Assembly (NCBI GenBank): GCA_022484595.1
Contig: JAKVLB010000005.1
Span: 1 to 64,000 of the forward strand
DNA: 64,000 bases
Reading direction: 5' to 3'
DNA from: Mageeibacillus sp.
GTDB lineage: Bacteria; Bacillota; Clostridia; Saccharofermentanales; Saccharofermentanaceae
In this document: positions 53,005 through 62,452 of the stretch, piece after piece
How the letters are laid out: each line of letters starts with the position of its first letter
Position numbering within the stretch: the first letter of the stretch is position 1
The notes under the pieces: generated by a model
What the model was told of the DNA's origin: nothing
Seen by the model: the letters and a program-made list of their open reading frames with translations, nothing else
Database searches by the model: none
Position numbers and translations under genes: made by a program

Positions 53005-53682
53005 GTGAATAAGATGAGAGACACTGTACGCCGCAAATGGTCATATTTCGTCGATTACTATCTTCTCAAGACTGTGATTATATTGGCGGCAGCGTCTCTC
53101 GCGGCATTCATCATAATCAGGGTGGTCTCAGGCGGCGACAGCTATAAGTTCTGCACGGCGGTAATAGGTGTTACTCTGGATAGCGCACAGTCGCAATATT
53201 TGAGCGATACAGAGCTTGCGGCTTTATCATCGGCGCAAGGCGTGGAAGCTGACAAAGATGACATCCTTACAGACAGCGATTTCTCTTTGCAGAGCGACGG
53301 GCTGAACAAACTTCAGGTCATGCTTTCGAACGGAGCTGTCGATCTGATAATTACGGATGAAGACAGCTTCAGACTTCTCGCCGGCTATGGCTATTTTCTG
53401 GATCTCGGTACGGTTCTTGATGATGAGGGAATGTCTCTTGCGGAAGGACTCACGGTATCCGCCGCAGGGTATCTTGATGATGACAATCTGGGGTTTGAAG
53501 ACACCGAGACCGGGAAAGGACCGTCTGAGCCTTACGGAATAATGTTCAGTTCAGACGGCGGACAGGAAGATAATCTTGTTGTCGCCATCGCCGCGAGTAC
53601 AGAGAATACAGAAGCTGCGGCTTCGGTAATTCTGAGCATGGCCAGAGAGACGAAGGAAACGGCGAAGGAGGGTTCAAGATGA
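53005..53682 (+). CDS. Membrane-anchored protein resembling part of a solute-binding protein
   Basis: Protein of 225 residues, start GTG at 53005 or ATG at 53014 (neither with a strong ribosome site). One N-terminal transmembrane helix (about 18-42, LLKTVIILAAASLAAFIIIRVV) is followed by an external domain. The stretch NKLQVMLSNGAVDLIITDEDSFRLLAGYGYFLDLGTVLDD resembles the ligand-pocket segment of sugar solute-binding proteins, but the domain is too short for a full one. It begins five bases after lacI and overlaps the DUF624 gene by four bases, so it belongs to the operon. Function unknown. Confidence 0.68.
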   Translation: MNKMRDTVRRKWSYFVDYYLLKTVIILAAASLAAFIIIRVVSGGDSYKFCTAVIGVTLDSAQSQYLSDTELAALSSAQGVEADKDDILTDSDFSLQSDGLNKLQVMLSNGAVDLIITDEDSFRLLAGYGYFLDLGTVLDDEGMSLAEGLTVSAAGYLDDDNLGFEDTETGKGPSEPYGIMFSSDGGQEDNLVVAIAASTENTEAAASVILSMARETKETAKEGSR

Positions 53683-54326
53683 GCGGTAATTTTTTCAGAG
53701 CGGACAATCCATACAACAGCTTTATGTCAAAGGTGTTCGATATAATTCTCATAAACCTTCTGTGGACTGTCTGCTGCATACCGGTAATTACAATCGGAGC
53801 TTCCACGGCGGCTATGTACAGCGTGATGCTGAGACTTGTCCGTGACGAAGAAGGTCCGATTATTCAGAGCTTTTTCGATTTTTTCAGGAAGAACTTTGTT
53901 AAATCAATTCCCTACACGGTAATTATGGTTCTGTTTACTCTGGTTATGATTCTTGATATGCATATTCTGGGACAGCAGAGCAGCGATATGGCTTCGGTTA
54001 TGTACGGTGTGACAATCGCGCTTATGGTGACGGGAATAATTGTGCTGAGTTATGCGCTTCCTTTGTTTGCCAGATTCGAGAATCCGCCGGCGGTTCAGTT
54101 CTCCAACGCGTGGAGACTTGCGGTAACTCACATTCCGCAAAGTCTGATTATTCTTGTCATAAACAGCGTACCGATCATCTGGCTTCTTGTATCGCCGTCG
54201 ACTTTTGCCCTGATATTCTGGGTGTGGCTTCTCTGCGGCACCGGAACGGCGACTTATTTCGATTCGCGAATACTTATCGTGATGTTCGACAGGATTACGC
54301 GCAGGAGCGATACGGAATCCGAATGA
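53679..54326 (+). CDS. DUF624 (YesL-like) membrane protein
   Basis: Membrane protein of 215 residues with four to five helices. The opening NPYNSFMSKVFDIILINLLWTVCCIPVITIGAS and the later SIPYTVIMVLFTLV are typical of YesL. Such proteins accompany carbohydrate ABC transporters of the CUT1 type in Bacillota; their role is not settled. It overlaps the preceding gene by four bases (ATGA) and ends one base before the AraC stop on the opposite strand. Confidence 0.88.
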   Translation: MSGNFFRADNPYNSFMSKVFDIILINLLWTVCCIPVITIGASTAAMYSVMLRLVRDEEGPIIQSFFDFFRKNFVKSIPYTVIMVLFTLVMILDMHILGQQSSDMASVMYGVTIALMVTGIIVLSYALPLFARFENPPAVQFSNAWRLAVTHIPQSLIILVINSVPIIWLLVSPSTFALIFWVWLLCGTGTATYFDSRILIVMFDRITRRSDTESE

Positions 54327-55265
54327 TTATCTTGTATACTGCCGTCTGAACGCTCCGGGCGTTGTGCCGGTCTGCTTGCGGAAATTATTGATGAAGTTAT
54401 TGACATTGTCGTAGCCTACCAGGGAACTTATCTCCTGGATGTTCAGGTGTGACTGAACAAGCATTTCCTTGGCTTTCATAATTCTTATATTCTTCAGATA
54501 CTGCATAGGCGGCTCACCGAATGCGGATGAAAACTCGCGGCAGAGTCTGAAGCGGTTTACGTCAAATTGAAGCTCAAAGGCCGACAGGGAGAAATTCCCG
54601 GCGTAGTTGTTCTCAATCAGATCGCGAAGACTAAGAAGATACGCCGGCAGAGGTGTGCCCTGAGATGACTGCTGCGCGCTCAGCTGATTGCCATACGTGC
54701 TGCAGAGAAACCCCGTAATAATGCTGTGCATTGACAGCAGCGCGCCCCCTGTGGGACAGACCGGTATATGCGTCAGCTCTCGCATAGGTTCGTATTGAAT
54801 GCTGCGTTCGCTTGCGCGAAAGAGAATGTCTGACTGTCCAAGCGGCCTGCCCAAATCTGACGCGATGTTCGCATTTATCCAGAAAGATGAGAATGTCCAT
54901 GGTATCAAAAAGGCGCTGAGCGTGAATGCCTTGCTGCATGGCATGATCAGCACAACATCGGAAGTAACCGACAGATACGCAGAGCCGTCATAGGACAGTC
55001 TGCCGCCGCCCCCGGAGGTGATTATTATCAGATACAGTTCTTCCATAGGCTCGAATGTCATGCTGAACGGAAAATTGACCGAATAGTCGGATGATGCGTA
55101 GAGGTGCAGATAATTGTTTAATTCAGCAGCGTCGACTCCGGTATCACCGTATTTGTAGACGTTGGAGGCAAGGATGTCTGAACTGGTTTCAACGCCGGCG
55201 ATGCTGTGGAGCGTACATTTTGACGTTATGAATTTGCGAAAATCATCGCAATTGATTAAATTCAT
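54327..55265 (-). CDS. AraC-family transcriptional regulator
   Basis: Regulator of 312 residues. The N-terminal 180 residues form a cupin-like sensor domain (SMTFEPMEELYLIIITSGGGGRLSYDG). The C-terminal 100 residues contain two helix-turn-helix motifs (FDVNRFRLCREFSSAFGEPPMQYLKNIRIMKAKEML; IQEISSLVGYDNVNNFINNFRKQTGTTPGAFRRQY). It is transcribed away from the sugar ABC importer, the usual position of an activator. The ribosome site GCAGG lies about 11 bases before the ATG at 55265. Confidence 0.92.
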   Translation of the reverse strand: MNLINCDDFRKFITSKCTLHSIAGVETSSDILASNVYKYGDTGVDAAELNNYLHLYASSDYSVNFPFSMTFEPMEELYLIIITSGGGGRLSYDGSAYLSVTSDVVLIMPCSKAFTLSAFLIPWTFSSFWINANIASDLGRPLGQSDILFRASERSIQYEPMRELTHIPVCPTGGALLSMHSIITGFLCSTYGNQLSAQQSSQGTPLPAYLLSLRDLIENNYAGNFSLSAFELQFDVNRFRLCREFSSAFGEPPMQYLKNIRIMKAKEMLVQSHLNIQEISSLVGYDNVNNFINNFRKQTGTTPGAFRRQYTR

Positions 55266-55286
55266 ATTTAATTACCTGCAAACTGA

Positions 55287-55313
55287 CTAAAATTACCTAA
55301 ATTACTTACTAAA
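55287..55313. promoter_or_regulatory. Three phased CTAAA (TTTAG) elements upstream of araC
   Basis: CTAAA at 55287-55291, 55297-55301 and 55309-55313, spaced by 10 and 12 bases, lie directly upstream of the araC start. The same TTTAG word forms the operators of the manA-rok promoter. Helical phasing suggests a regulator contacting one face of the DNA. Confidence 0.45.
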
Positions 55314-55345
55314 TCGATTTTACCAACTCAGATTACGGTTATATA

Positions 55346-55383
55346 TTGTGCACAATGCACAAAGAGAGAAACTAAAAATAGTT
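55346..55383. promoter_or_regulatory. Two palindromes in the araC-ABC transporter intergenic region
   Basis: TTGTGCACAATGCACAA (55346-55362) is a 7-3-7 perfect inverted repeat. AACTAAAAATAGTT (55370-55383) is a 5-4-5 inverted repeat. TATATT (55342-55347) with TTTTAC 18 bases before it may be a promoter overlapping the first palindrome. The ABC gene starts at 55525. Confidence 0.45.
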
Positions 55384-55524
55384 AGTGTCTCACAAAACGC
55401 AAAGTAATTACAAGAATAGAAGATAAATAACAATAAATAGTGATGAATAAGACCTCCGGCCTTGATAGACTCTAACTGGGTCAACAATCAGACCATTTTA
55501 TGATAACTCATAAGGAGGACAACA

Positions 55525-56979
55525 ATGAACAAAAAGATTCTATCAATAATGCTGGCGGCAGCGATGGCTGCAAGCGTTATGACCGGGTGCACATCTACTG
55601 CAACAGAGAGCTCGGAAGACACAACGGCAGCTTCTGCCGCATCACAGGCATCGTCTCCGGCTGCATCGGCCGCAGACACATCTGCTGCGGAGGTCAGTTC
55701 CAGTCCCTATGATAAGATCGTTCTCGGTGAGACGGGTACAGATATTACCACGGAGATTAAGCTTCTTACAAACCGTACAGACATGCTTGATGATACTTAC
55801 GCAGGAACTTCATGGGCAGAGTATCTGGCTGAGTTCAACAAGATATATCCTAATATCACTGTTGATATTGAAGGAATCACTGATTATTCGACTGATTCAC
55901 TTCTTCGCCTTCAGGCAGGCGGCTGGGGCGACATCATGATGATTCCGGCGGTAGATCTGTCAGAACTTTCCAATTACTTCATCAGTTACGGCTCATTAGA
56001 CGATCTTCAGGACGAGATCCGTTTTGCTTCAGACAAGGCATATGACGGGCAGGTATACGGAATTGCCATTACAGGAAATGCTCAGGGCATAGTTTACAAC
56101 AAGGCTGTTTTTGAAAAGGCCGGAATCACGACTCTCCCGACAACACCTGATGAATTCCTCGCAGATCTGCAGCTTATCAAAGACAATACTGACGCTATTC
56201 CTCTATATACAAACTATGCAGCCGGCTGGACAATGGGCGCATGGGATGCATACATTACAGGAACAGCAACCGGAGATGCTACATATGAGAAGCAGATACT
56301 TCCTCATGAGTCCAATCCGTTTGAGGACAAGGGCGACGGAGCGCATGCCTACAATGTATACAGAGTCCTTTATGATGCGGTAGCTGACGGACTTACAGAA
56401 GATGACTACACAACCACCGACTGGGAAGGCAGCAAAGGCATGATCAATAACGGCGAGATCGGATGTATGGTTCTCGGTTCGTGGGCATACTCACAGATGC
56501 AGGCGGCAGGCGATCATCCGGACGATATCGGTTACATGCCATTCCCTATGACAGTAGACGGAACAATGTATGCTTCAGCAAGTCCTGACTACTCATTCGG
56601 TATTGCCAGTGACACAACAGAAGATAATCAGCTTGCTTCTATGATTTTCGTAAAGTGGATGACTGAGCAGTCAGGCTTCTCCTACAACGAAGGCGGCATG
56701 CCGATTGACCTGAACTCTACAAATTGGCCTGATCTTTATGCGGCATTTGACAATGTTACATATGTAGCTTCTGAGCCTGCTCTTGCCGGTGAAGAGTCAC
56801 TTCTCGGCGACATCAATGCTGAGTCAGAACTCGCAATTAATAACGGCGGTGATGAGAAGGTTCAGTCAATTGTAGAACATGCGGCTTCAGGTGATGAGTC
56901 CTTTGACGACATTATGGGCGAATGGAATGCAGCCTGGACTTCGGCTCAAGAAACATGTGGTGCAACAATTCTCAATTAA
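55525..56979 (+). CDS. Sugar ABC transporter solute-binding lipoprotein
   Basis: Lipoprotein of 484 residues that captures an oligosaccharide outside the cell. The signal peptide ends with MTGC (Cys22), followed by a Ser/Ala/Thr linker to about 65. The family 1 binding fold follows: WAEYLAEFNKIYPNITVDIEGITDY, GGWGDIMMIPAV, and the late GIASDTTEDNQLASMIFVKWMTEQSGF. The ribosome site AAGGAGG is strong. Its place beside GH130 and GH36 genes makes manno- or galactomanno-oligosaccharides the likely ligands. It is the first gene of the importer, followed by a hairpin that may raise its level relative to the permeases. Confidence 0.92.
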   Translation: MNKKILSIMLAAAMAASVMTGCTSTATESSEDTTAASAASQASSPAASAADTSAAEVSSSPYDKIVLGETGTDITTEIKLLTNRTDMLDDTYAGTSWAEYLAEFNKIYPNITVDIEGITDYSTDSLLRLQAGGWGDIMMIPAVDLSELSNYFISYGSLDDLQDEIRFASDKAYDGQVYGIAITGNAQGIVYNKAVFEKAGITTLPTTPDEFLADLQLIKDNTDAIPLYTNYAAGWTMGAWDAYITGTATGDATYEKQILPHESNPFEDKGDGAHAYNVYRVLYDAVADGLTEDDYTTTDWEGSKGMINNGEIGCMVLGSWAYSQMQAAGDHPDDIGYMPFPMTVDGTMYASASPDYSFGIASDTTEDNQLASMIFVKWMTEQSGFSYNEGGMPIDLNSTNWPDLYAAFDNVTYVASEPALAGEESLLGDINAESELAINNGGDEKVQSIVEHAASGDESFDDIMGEWNAAWTSAQETCGATILN

Positions 56980-56998
56980 TATAAGGTTTTGAAACGGT

Positions 56999-57029
56999 CC
57001 TGCTGGCAGGGGACAATCCTGTCAGCAGG
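56999..57029 (+). promoter_or_regulatory. Intercistronic hairpin after the solute-binding protein gene
   Basis: CCTGCTGGCAGG (56999-57010) pairs 11 of 12 positions with CCTGTCAGCAGG (57018-57029) around a seven-base loop. The following CTCATTTC is not a T run. It is more likely an RNA-stabilising or partial-termination element than a true terminator. Confidence 0.6.
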
Positions 57030-57074
57030 CTCATTTCATTAACTGATGGCAACAAAAAGATAAGGAGCCGGATT

Positions 57075-58076
57075 ATGCGCAACACGCTATCTACAGTTTC
57101 AGACAGACCTGAACTGGCAAGGCAAAAGATGAGTCAAAAAAGAAGAACGCAGATAGGAGTTATCCTGGCGTTCACAATAATTCCTCTGGGATTACTGCTG
57201 CTGTTTACATATTTTCCGTTTATGGAAATGGTAAAGTTCAGCTTTTTCAAAATGAAATATATCGGAAAGCGCACCTTTGTGGGGTGGGCTAACTATAAAG
57301 AAATATTTACAAGAGACGACACGAGAAAATCGCTTCTTCTGTCACTCTACTATATGGCAGGCGCACTTATTCAGGTGGTAGTCGGTTTGTATCTGGCTAC
57401 GATACTGAGCTTTAAGGTAAAGGGCGGCAAGTTCTTTAAGGGTTCTCTGTTCTTTCCTTTTCTAATAAACGGTATAGCAATCGGTTTTATTTTCAAATTC
57501 TTTTATACGAGGGGCTTTGTACTTGATACGGTCCTTCAGGCGATAGGCTTCAATCTGGATAATCTCCCTTACTGGCTTAAAGATCAGAGCATAAATAACT
57601 GGTCGCTCGTCTATTCCTCAATCTGGAGATATCTTGGTCAGAATGTGGTGCTTTTCGTTGGAGCGATAATGTCAGTGGATGCAAATCTCTATGAAGCTGC
57701 AAAACTGGACGGAGCCAACAAGTTCCAGACGTTCATTCATGTAATACTTCCGAATATCAGGACAATCGTTACACTCAACGTAATATTGTCAATCACAGGA
57801 TCGATATCAGCATTTGAACCTCCGTATGTTATTACGGGCGGCGCAAACGGTACCGGAACATTCTTTGTACTTATGAATACAATCGCACATACCAATCAGA
57901 AGGTAGGACTTGCTTCGGCGATGGCCGTTTTCCTTCTGGTCGTGATAATAATCTGCTATATATTGCAGCAGCTGTTCTTCAAATTCGTTTTCCGCAAGGC
58001 AGAGGATGAAGGCAACGGATATATGAGCAGAAAAGCCATGAAAAATCTAAAGAAGGAGGCGAGAAGAAATGGCTGA
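57075..58076 (+). CDS. Sugar ABC transporter permease, first (MalF-like)
   Basis: CUT1-type permease of 333 residues with six main helices. The EAA loop EAAKLDGANKFQTFIHVILPNIRT is near residue 215. The N-terminal LAFTIIPLGLLLLFTYFPFMEMVKFSF and the WANYKEIFTRDD stretch are typical of the family. The ribosome site AAGGAG precedes the ATG by nine bases. It overlaps the second permease gene by eight bases. No ATPase gene is nearby, as usual for CUT1 systems served by a shared MsmK-type ATPase. Confidence 0.93.
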   Translation: MRNTLSTVSDRPELARQKMSQKRRTQIGVILAFTIIPLGLLLLFTYFPFMEMVKFSFFKMKYIGKRTFVGWANYKEIFTRDDTRKSLLLSLYYMAGALIQVVVGLYLATILSFKVKGGKFFKGSLFFPFLINGIAIGFIFKFFYTRGFVLDTVLQAIGFNLDNLPYWLKDQSINNWSLVYSSIWRYLGQNVVLFVGAIMSVDANLYEAAKLDGANKFQTFIHVILPNIRTIVTLNVILSITGSISAFEPPYVITGGANGTGTFFVLMNTIAHTNQKVGLASAMAVFLLVVIIICYILQQLFFKFVFRKAEDEGNGYMSRKAMKNLKKEARRNG

Positions 58077-58950
58077 ATATTCATTGAATCGCAACAGAAG
58101 AGTGAAGCACCATTACGGAACCTCATATTATGTATGGGAGGTAGTGAAGTACTTTTCGCTGGTCTTAAGTGCATTTATGGCATTGCTTCCGATTGTGTCG
58201 TGTGTTGTTACGGCATTCAAGACAGATGACGAATACAAAAACACAAATGTAATGGAGCTGCCGTCTTCATGGCTTAATTTTGATAATTTTGTAACCGCAT
58301 TTAAGAAAGCAAACATGCTGGTGGCGTTCCGCAACTCTGCGATAGTACTCGTCATGGTACTTGTAGTATCAGTTACAATAGGAACACAGCTGGCATATGT
58401 ACTCAACCGCTTCAGGTTTCCGGGGAACGAAGTTATCAGAAAGCTGTTTACATTCGCCGCGCTTCTTCCGGGAATTGCCATGCAGGTATCTGTATATGAG
58501 ATCATGGTGAATCTGCACCTCATTAACACACTCTACGGCTATATCATAATGATGTGCGGAACCGATGTCATATCCATCTATATCTTCATACAATATTTCG
58601 AAAACCTGCCCGTATCGCTCGATGAGAGCGCAATCATTGATGGTGCAAGCTACTTCCAGATTTACTGGAAAATTCTGCTTCCCATGTTAAAGCCGGCAAT
58701 TGTTACATCAATGATTCTGAAGGGTGCCGGGGTCTATAACGAGTATTACTGCGCGAGCCTTTATCTTCAGGACAAAACAACACTTTGCACCGTCGCGACA
58801 TCGCTTTACACATTTACCGGACCTCTGGGCTCCAAGTATAACCTGATTTGTGCCGGAGTAATCATATCCCTGCTGCCTGCACTGATCGTGTTCCTTCTGG
58901 CGCAGAACAAGATATATTCGGGAATCGCCGACGGCGCGGTCAAGGGCTAA
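58069..58950 (+). CDS. Sugar ABC transporter permease, second (MalG-like)
   Basis: CUT1 permease of 293 residues with six helices. The EAA-type loop ESAIIDGASYFQIYWKILLPMLKPA is near residue 185. PSSWLNFDNFVTAFKKANM is the expected early segment. GGAGGCG lies before the ATG, inside the end of the preceding gene. With the first permease and the lipoprotein it forms the oligosaccharide importer; the enzymes that act on the imported sugar follow directly. Confidence 0.93.
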   Translation: MAEYSLNRNRRVKHHYGTSYYVWEVVKYFSLVLSAFMALLPIVSCVVTAFKTDDEYKNTNVMELPSSWLNFDNFVTAFKKANMLVAFRNSAIVLVMVLVVSVTIGTQLAYVLNRFRFPGNEVIRKLFTFAALLPGIAMQVSVYEIMVNLHLINTLYGYIIMMCGTDVISIYIFIQYFENLPVSLDESAIIDGASYFQIYWKILLPMLKPAIVTSMILKGAGVYNEYYCASLYLQDKTTLCTVATSLYTFTGPLGSKYNLICAGVIISLLPALIVFLLAQNKIYSGIADGAVKG

Positions 58951-58974
58951 ATAACTGAGAAAAGGGAAAAAATA

Positions 58975-60159
58975 ATGAATAATTATGCAGCAGCGAGATA
59001 CAGGACTGAACTGGAGCTTCAGGAGAGACTGATTGGCAGGAAGAACAAAAAAACAGATTTCTATAACGGTCTCTTTGACCGCTATGAGAACCCTGTTCTT
59101 ACAAGAGATTACATCCCGCTTCAATGGCGATATGATCTTAATCCTGAAACAAATCCTCTGTTTATAGAGCGACTTGGAGTCAACAGTGTGCTTAACGCCG
59201 GTGCAATCTACATGGATGGCAAATATTGTCTGGTCGCAAGAGTGGAAGGAAATGACCGCAAATCCTTTTTTGCAGTCTGCGAGAGCAGGAACGGCATCGA
59301 CGGATTCAGGTTCAGAGACTATCCGGTAGTGCTTCCCGACACATGTCCGGAAGAGACAAATTGCTATGACATGAGACTGACAAGGCATGAGGACGGCTGG
59401 ATATATGGTGTTTTCTGCTCTGAGAGTCACGACCCGGAGTCGAATAATCTCTCGGATGCAGTTGCGGCGGCGGGAATAGTCAGGACCAAGGACCTTGAAC
59501 ACTGGGACAGGCTGGACAACCTTATAACACTTAATTCACCTCAGCAGAGAAATGTCGTTCTGCTTCCGGAGTTCGTAAATGGAAAATACGCGTTCTACAC
59601 AAGGCCGATGGATGATTTCATAGATACAGGTTCAGGCGGAGGAATCGGCTTCGGACTGTGTGATGATATTACGCACGCAGTGATAGACAAAGAGATTATC
59701 ACCAGCAGGCGAGGCTATCACCGGATAACCGAGGTTAAGAACGGCGCCGGCGCTGTCCCGATAAAAACTGACAGAGGGTGGCTGCATATCGCCCACGGCG
59801 TCCGCAATACCGCTGCCGGGCTGCGCTATGTTCTCTATATGTTTGTCACGGATCTTAAGGATCCGTCAAAAGTTATTGCTGAGCCTTCCGGTATGATCCT
59901 TGGCCCGAGAGGCGAAGAACGTGTGGGCGACGTGTCGAACGTCGTGTTTACCAACGGCGCGATTGTCCGCGAGAATGGCGATGTTTATCTGTACTACGCT
60001 TCAAGTGATACGAGAATCCATGTTGCCACATCAACAGTTGAACGGCTTCTGGACTTTGCCTTCAATACACCGGAAGACCCCGGCCGTTCAGCAGACTGTG
60101 TCAGACAGAGATGCAGACTGATTGATTCCAATCTCGAGTATATAAAATCACTTAACTGA
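58975..60159 (+). CDS. GH130_1 4-O-beta-D-mannosyl-D-glucose phosphorylase
   Basis: Phosphorolyses beta-1,4-mannosylglucose to mannose-1-phosphate and glucose in the cytoplasm; 394 residues, no signal peptide. The five-bladed propeller of GH130 starts at [21 protein letters not shown]. The catalytic Asp is expected at Asp132 in NCYDMRLT, the same place as in the characterised Bacteroides enzyme. [17 protein letters not shown] and the [12 protein letters not shown] stretch are typical of subfamily 1. It is followed by a subfamily 2 enzyme 12 bases later. Subfamily assignment is by eye. Confidence 0.88.
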   Translation: MNNYAAARYRTELELQERLIGRKNKKTDFYNGLFDRYENPVLTRDYIPLQWRYDLNPETNPLFIERLGVNSVLNAGAIYMDGKYCLVARVEGNDRKSFFAVCESRNGIDGFRFRDYPVVLPDTCPEETNCYDMRLTRHEDGWIYGVFCSESHDPESNNLSDAVAAAGIVRTKDLEHWDRLDNLITLNSPQQRNVVLLPEFVNGKYAFYTRPMDDFIDTGSGGGIGFGLCDDITHAVIDKEIITSRRGYHRITEVKNGAGAVPIKTDRGWLHIAHGVRNTAAGLRYVLYMFVTDLKDPSKVIAEPSGMILGPRGEERVGDVSNVVFTNGAIVRENGDVYLYYASSDTRIHVATSTVERLLDFAFNTPEDPGRSADCVRQRCRLIDSNLEYIKSLN

Positions 60160-60171
60160 AGGAGAGAATAT

Positions 60172-61197
60172 ATGAGTAAGTACAGAATAATAGCTGATGC
60201 GATTGCAGATATGCCGTGGCAGGAAGCACCAAAGGATGCTTCAATGCAGGCACCGCTGTGGAGATATTCAGGCAATCCTGTTATTAAGCGCAACAGCATA
60301 AAGGGCGTGTCCAGAATATTCAACAGTGCGCTCGTTCCGTGGAAAGACGGATATATCGGTGTGTTCCGCGGCGAACAGACAGACGGAATGCCGATGCTCT
60401 ATCTTGGACGAAGTAATGACGGTCTCAACTGGAAATTTGATGACAGACCCATACAGTTTAAGGATGAAGACGGCAATCTCTTCATGCCGGAGTATGCTTA
60501 CGATCCGAGGCTTACAAAGATTGACGGTGCCTACTACATAGTCTGGTGTCAGGAGTGTTACGGACCTGCTATCGGACTTGCGAAGACAGAAGATTTTGAG
60601 AACTTTACAAGACTTGAGAATCCATTTATTCCATATAACCGCAACGCTGTTCTGTTCCCGCGAAAGGTTAATGACCGCTATCTTATGCTGTCAAGACCTT
60701 CGGACAGTTCACATACTCCGTTCGGAGATATTTTCATGAGCGAAAGCCCGGATATGACGTACTGGGGAAGACATCGTCATGTAATGAGCAGAGGAAGCAA
60801 ATGGTGGGAGAGCGTTAAAATCGGCGGCGGAGCTTCTCCGATTGAGACCAGTGAAGGCTGGCTTATGTTCTATCACGGAGTATCGAGCACATGCAGCGGA
60901 TTTGTATATTCAATAGGCGGAGCGATTCTTGATATAGACGAGCCTTCAAAAGTCAAGTATCGCTGCTCTACTTTCCTTCTTACACCGGAAGAGTGGTATG
61001 AGCAGACAGGCTTTGTACCGAATGTCTGCTTCCCGTGTTCAACAATTGCCGATCCGGCTACAGGACGTATTGCCGTTTATTATGGAGCTGCTGACACATA
61101 CGTCGCGGTAGCGTTCACTGAACTTGACAGGATTGTCGACTATATCAAGGAGCACAGCGAGCTTCACGATTCAGATACCGAACCGGGGCGCAAGTGA
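60172..61197 (+). CDS. GH130_2 beta-1,4-manno-oligosaccharide phosphorylase
   Basis: Phosphorylase of 341 residues that removes mannose-1-phosphate from the non-reducing end of manno-oligosaccharides. Its propeller starts at WRYSGNPVIKR, with the arginine-rich GVFRGEQTDGMPMLYLGRS strand and the catalytic Asp expected at Asp111 in YAYDPRLT. The segments KIGGGASPIETSEGWLMFYHGV and NVCFPCSTI are typical of the family. Ribosome site AAGGAGAG. Its product, mannobiose, would be the substrate of the epimerase encoded next, whose ATG overlaps this stop. Confidence 0.88.
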   Translation: MSKYRIIADAIADMPWQEAPKDASMQAPLWRYSGNPVIKRNSIKGVSRIFNSALVPWKDGYIGVFRGEQTDGMPMLYLGRSNDGLNWKFDDRPIQFKDEDGNLFMPEYAYDPRLTKIDGAYYIVWCQECYGPAIGLAKTEDFENFTRLENPFIPYNRNAVLFPRKVNDRYLMLSRPSDSSHTPFGDIFMSESPDMTYWGRHRHVMSRGSKWWESVKIGGGASPIETSEGWLMFYHGVSSTCSGFVYSIGGAILDIDEPSKVKYRCSTFLLTPEEWYEQTGFVPNVCFPCSTIADPATGRIAVYYGAADTYVAVAFTELDRIVDYIKEHSELHDSDTEPGRK

Positions 61198-62444
61198 TGA
61201 TCAGCAGTAATACAGATTACAACCCGGAGATTATGAAAGAGCTCACAGATCATATTATTCCTTTCTGGACGGGGCTCAGTGACGACACATACGGCGGCTG
61301 GTACGGGTATCTGTCTTATGACCTTGTTCTTGACAAAGAGGCAGAAAAAGGCTGCATCCTGAACAGCAGAATCACATGGTTTTTTGCAAACGCCTATATG
61401 CTTCTCGGTTATGAATCTCTTCTCAATCAGGCGAAGCGCGGCTACAGTTTTATGATGAAACACATGATAGACCGTGATTACGGCGGTGTATATTGGTCTG
61501 TCGACCGCAAAGGCATACCTGTCGATACGACGAAACATGTCTACAATCAGGCTTTCGCTATATACGCGCTCTCATCCTATTATGATGCCACAGGAGATAT
61601 GTCTGCGCTCGGCGAGGCTCTGACGCTTTTCCATCTTATCGAAGACAAGTGCAGGGATGCGGACGGCTATCTTGAATCGTTCTCGAGAACATTTGAAGTG
61701 ACCGGTAACGACAAATTGTCGGAGAATGGTGTGAATGCCAAGAGAACCATGAACACTCTGCTTCATGTTATAGAGGGATATACAGAGCTTTACCGCGTCA
61801 GTGGTTATACGGAAGTCGGAGACAGGCTTGCAGATGCACTGATGATTCTCGCTGAACGGATTTACGACGCCAAACGTAACAGAATGGATGTCTTTTTCGA
61901 CATGGAGTACAGATCGCTTATAGATTTGTATTCGTACGGTCACGATATCGAGACAAGCTGGCTTGCGGACAGGGCGCTTGATGTCCTCGAGTGCAACGGG
62001 CCTAAGGTTATGTCAGCCGCCGGAACCGATAAGTGTAATTCGAAACGTTATGAGAAGACGGTTGCTGAGCTTCGTCCTATTCTTGTGAATCTGAGACGCA
62101 ATGTTTTCAAGGTTGCATTTGACGGGAACTCCCTTCCCCTGGAATGCGAGGCCGGAAAAGTCGATACCAGACGAGTCTGGTGGGTTCAGGCTGAGACCGT
62201 CGTTGGTATGGTCAACGGATACAGAAGAGACGGTTGCAGGGAATATCTTGAAGCGGCTAAATCGGAATGGAATTACATAAAGAATTACATTATAGATAAA
62301 AGACCGGGGTCAGAGTGGTACTGGGTAATAAATGAAGACGCCACGCCTGTCGAAGGAGAGCCGATTGTCGAGCCGTGGAAGTGCCCGTATCATAACGGAA
62401 GAATGTGCATTGAAGTGTTGAAGGGCGACACAAGGGTAGGATAA
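61197..62444 (+). CDS. Cellobiose 2-epimerase (N-acylglucosamine 2-epimerase family)
   Basis: Epimerises the reducing-end sugar of beta-1,4-disaccharides; here probably mannobiose to mannosylglucose. 415 residues from the ATG at 61197 that overlaps the previous stop (TGATG); GTG at 61194 is possible. The alpha6/alpha6 barrel landmarks are RITWFFANAYM, YGGVYWSVDRKG, KHVYNQAFAIYALSSYY, the catalytic His in HVIEGYTELYR and SYGHDIETSWL, and the C-terminal WKCPYHNGRMCIEV. It stands between the phosphorylases and an alpha-galactosidase. Confidence 0.92.
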   Translation: MISSNTDYNPEIMKELTDHIIPFWTGLSDDTYGGWYGYLSYDLVLDKEAEKGCILNSRITWFFANAYMLLGYESLLNQAKRGYSFMMKHMIDRDYGGVYWSVDRKGIPVDTTKHVYNQAFAIYALSSYYDATGDMSALGEALTLFHLIEDKCRDADGYLESFSRTFEVTGNDKLSENGVNAKRTMNTLLHVIEGYTELYRVSGYTEVGDRLADALMILAERIYDAKRNRMDVFFDMEYRSLIDLYSYGHDIETSWLADRALDVLECNGPKVMSAAGTDKCNSKRYEKTVAELRPILVNLRRNVFKVAFDGNSLPLECEAGKVDTRRVWWVQAETVVGMVNGYRRDGCREYLEAAKSEWNYIKNYIIDKRPGSEWYWVINEDATPVEGEPIVEPWKCPYHNGRMCIEVLKGDTRVG

Positions 62445-62452
62445 CTCTGATA

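Noticed and set aside
58708-59502. 264-residue minus-strand open frame
   Set aside because: Antisense to a permease and a GH130 gene that both show clear family motifs; no ribosome site.
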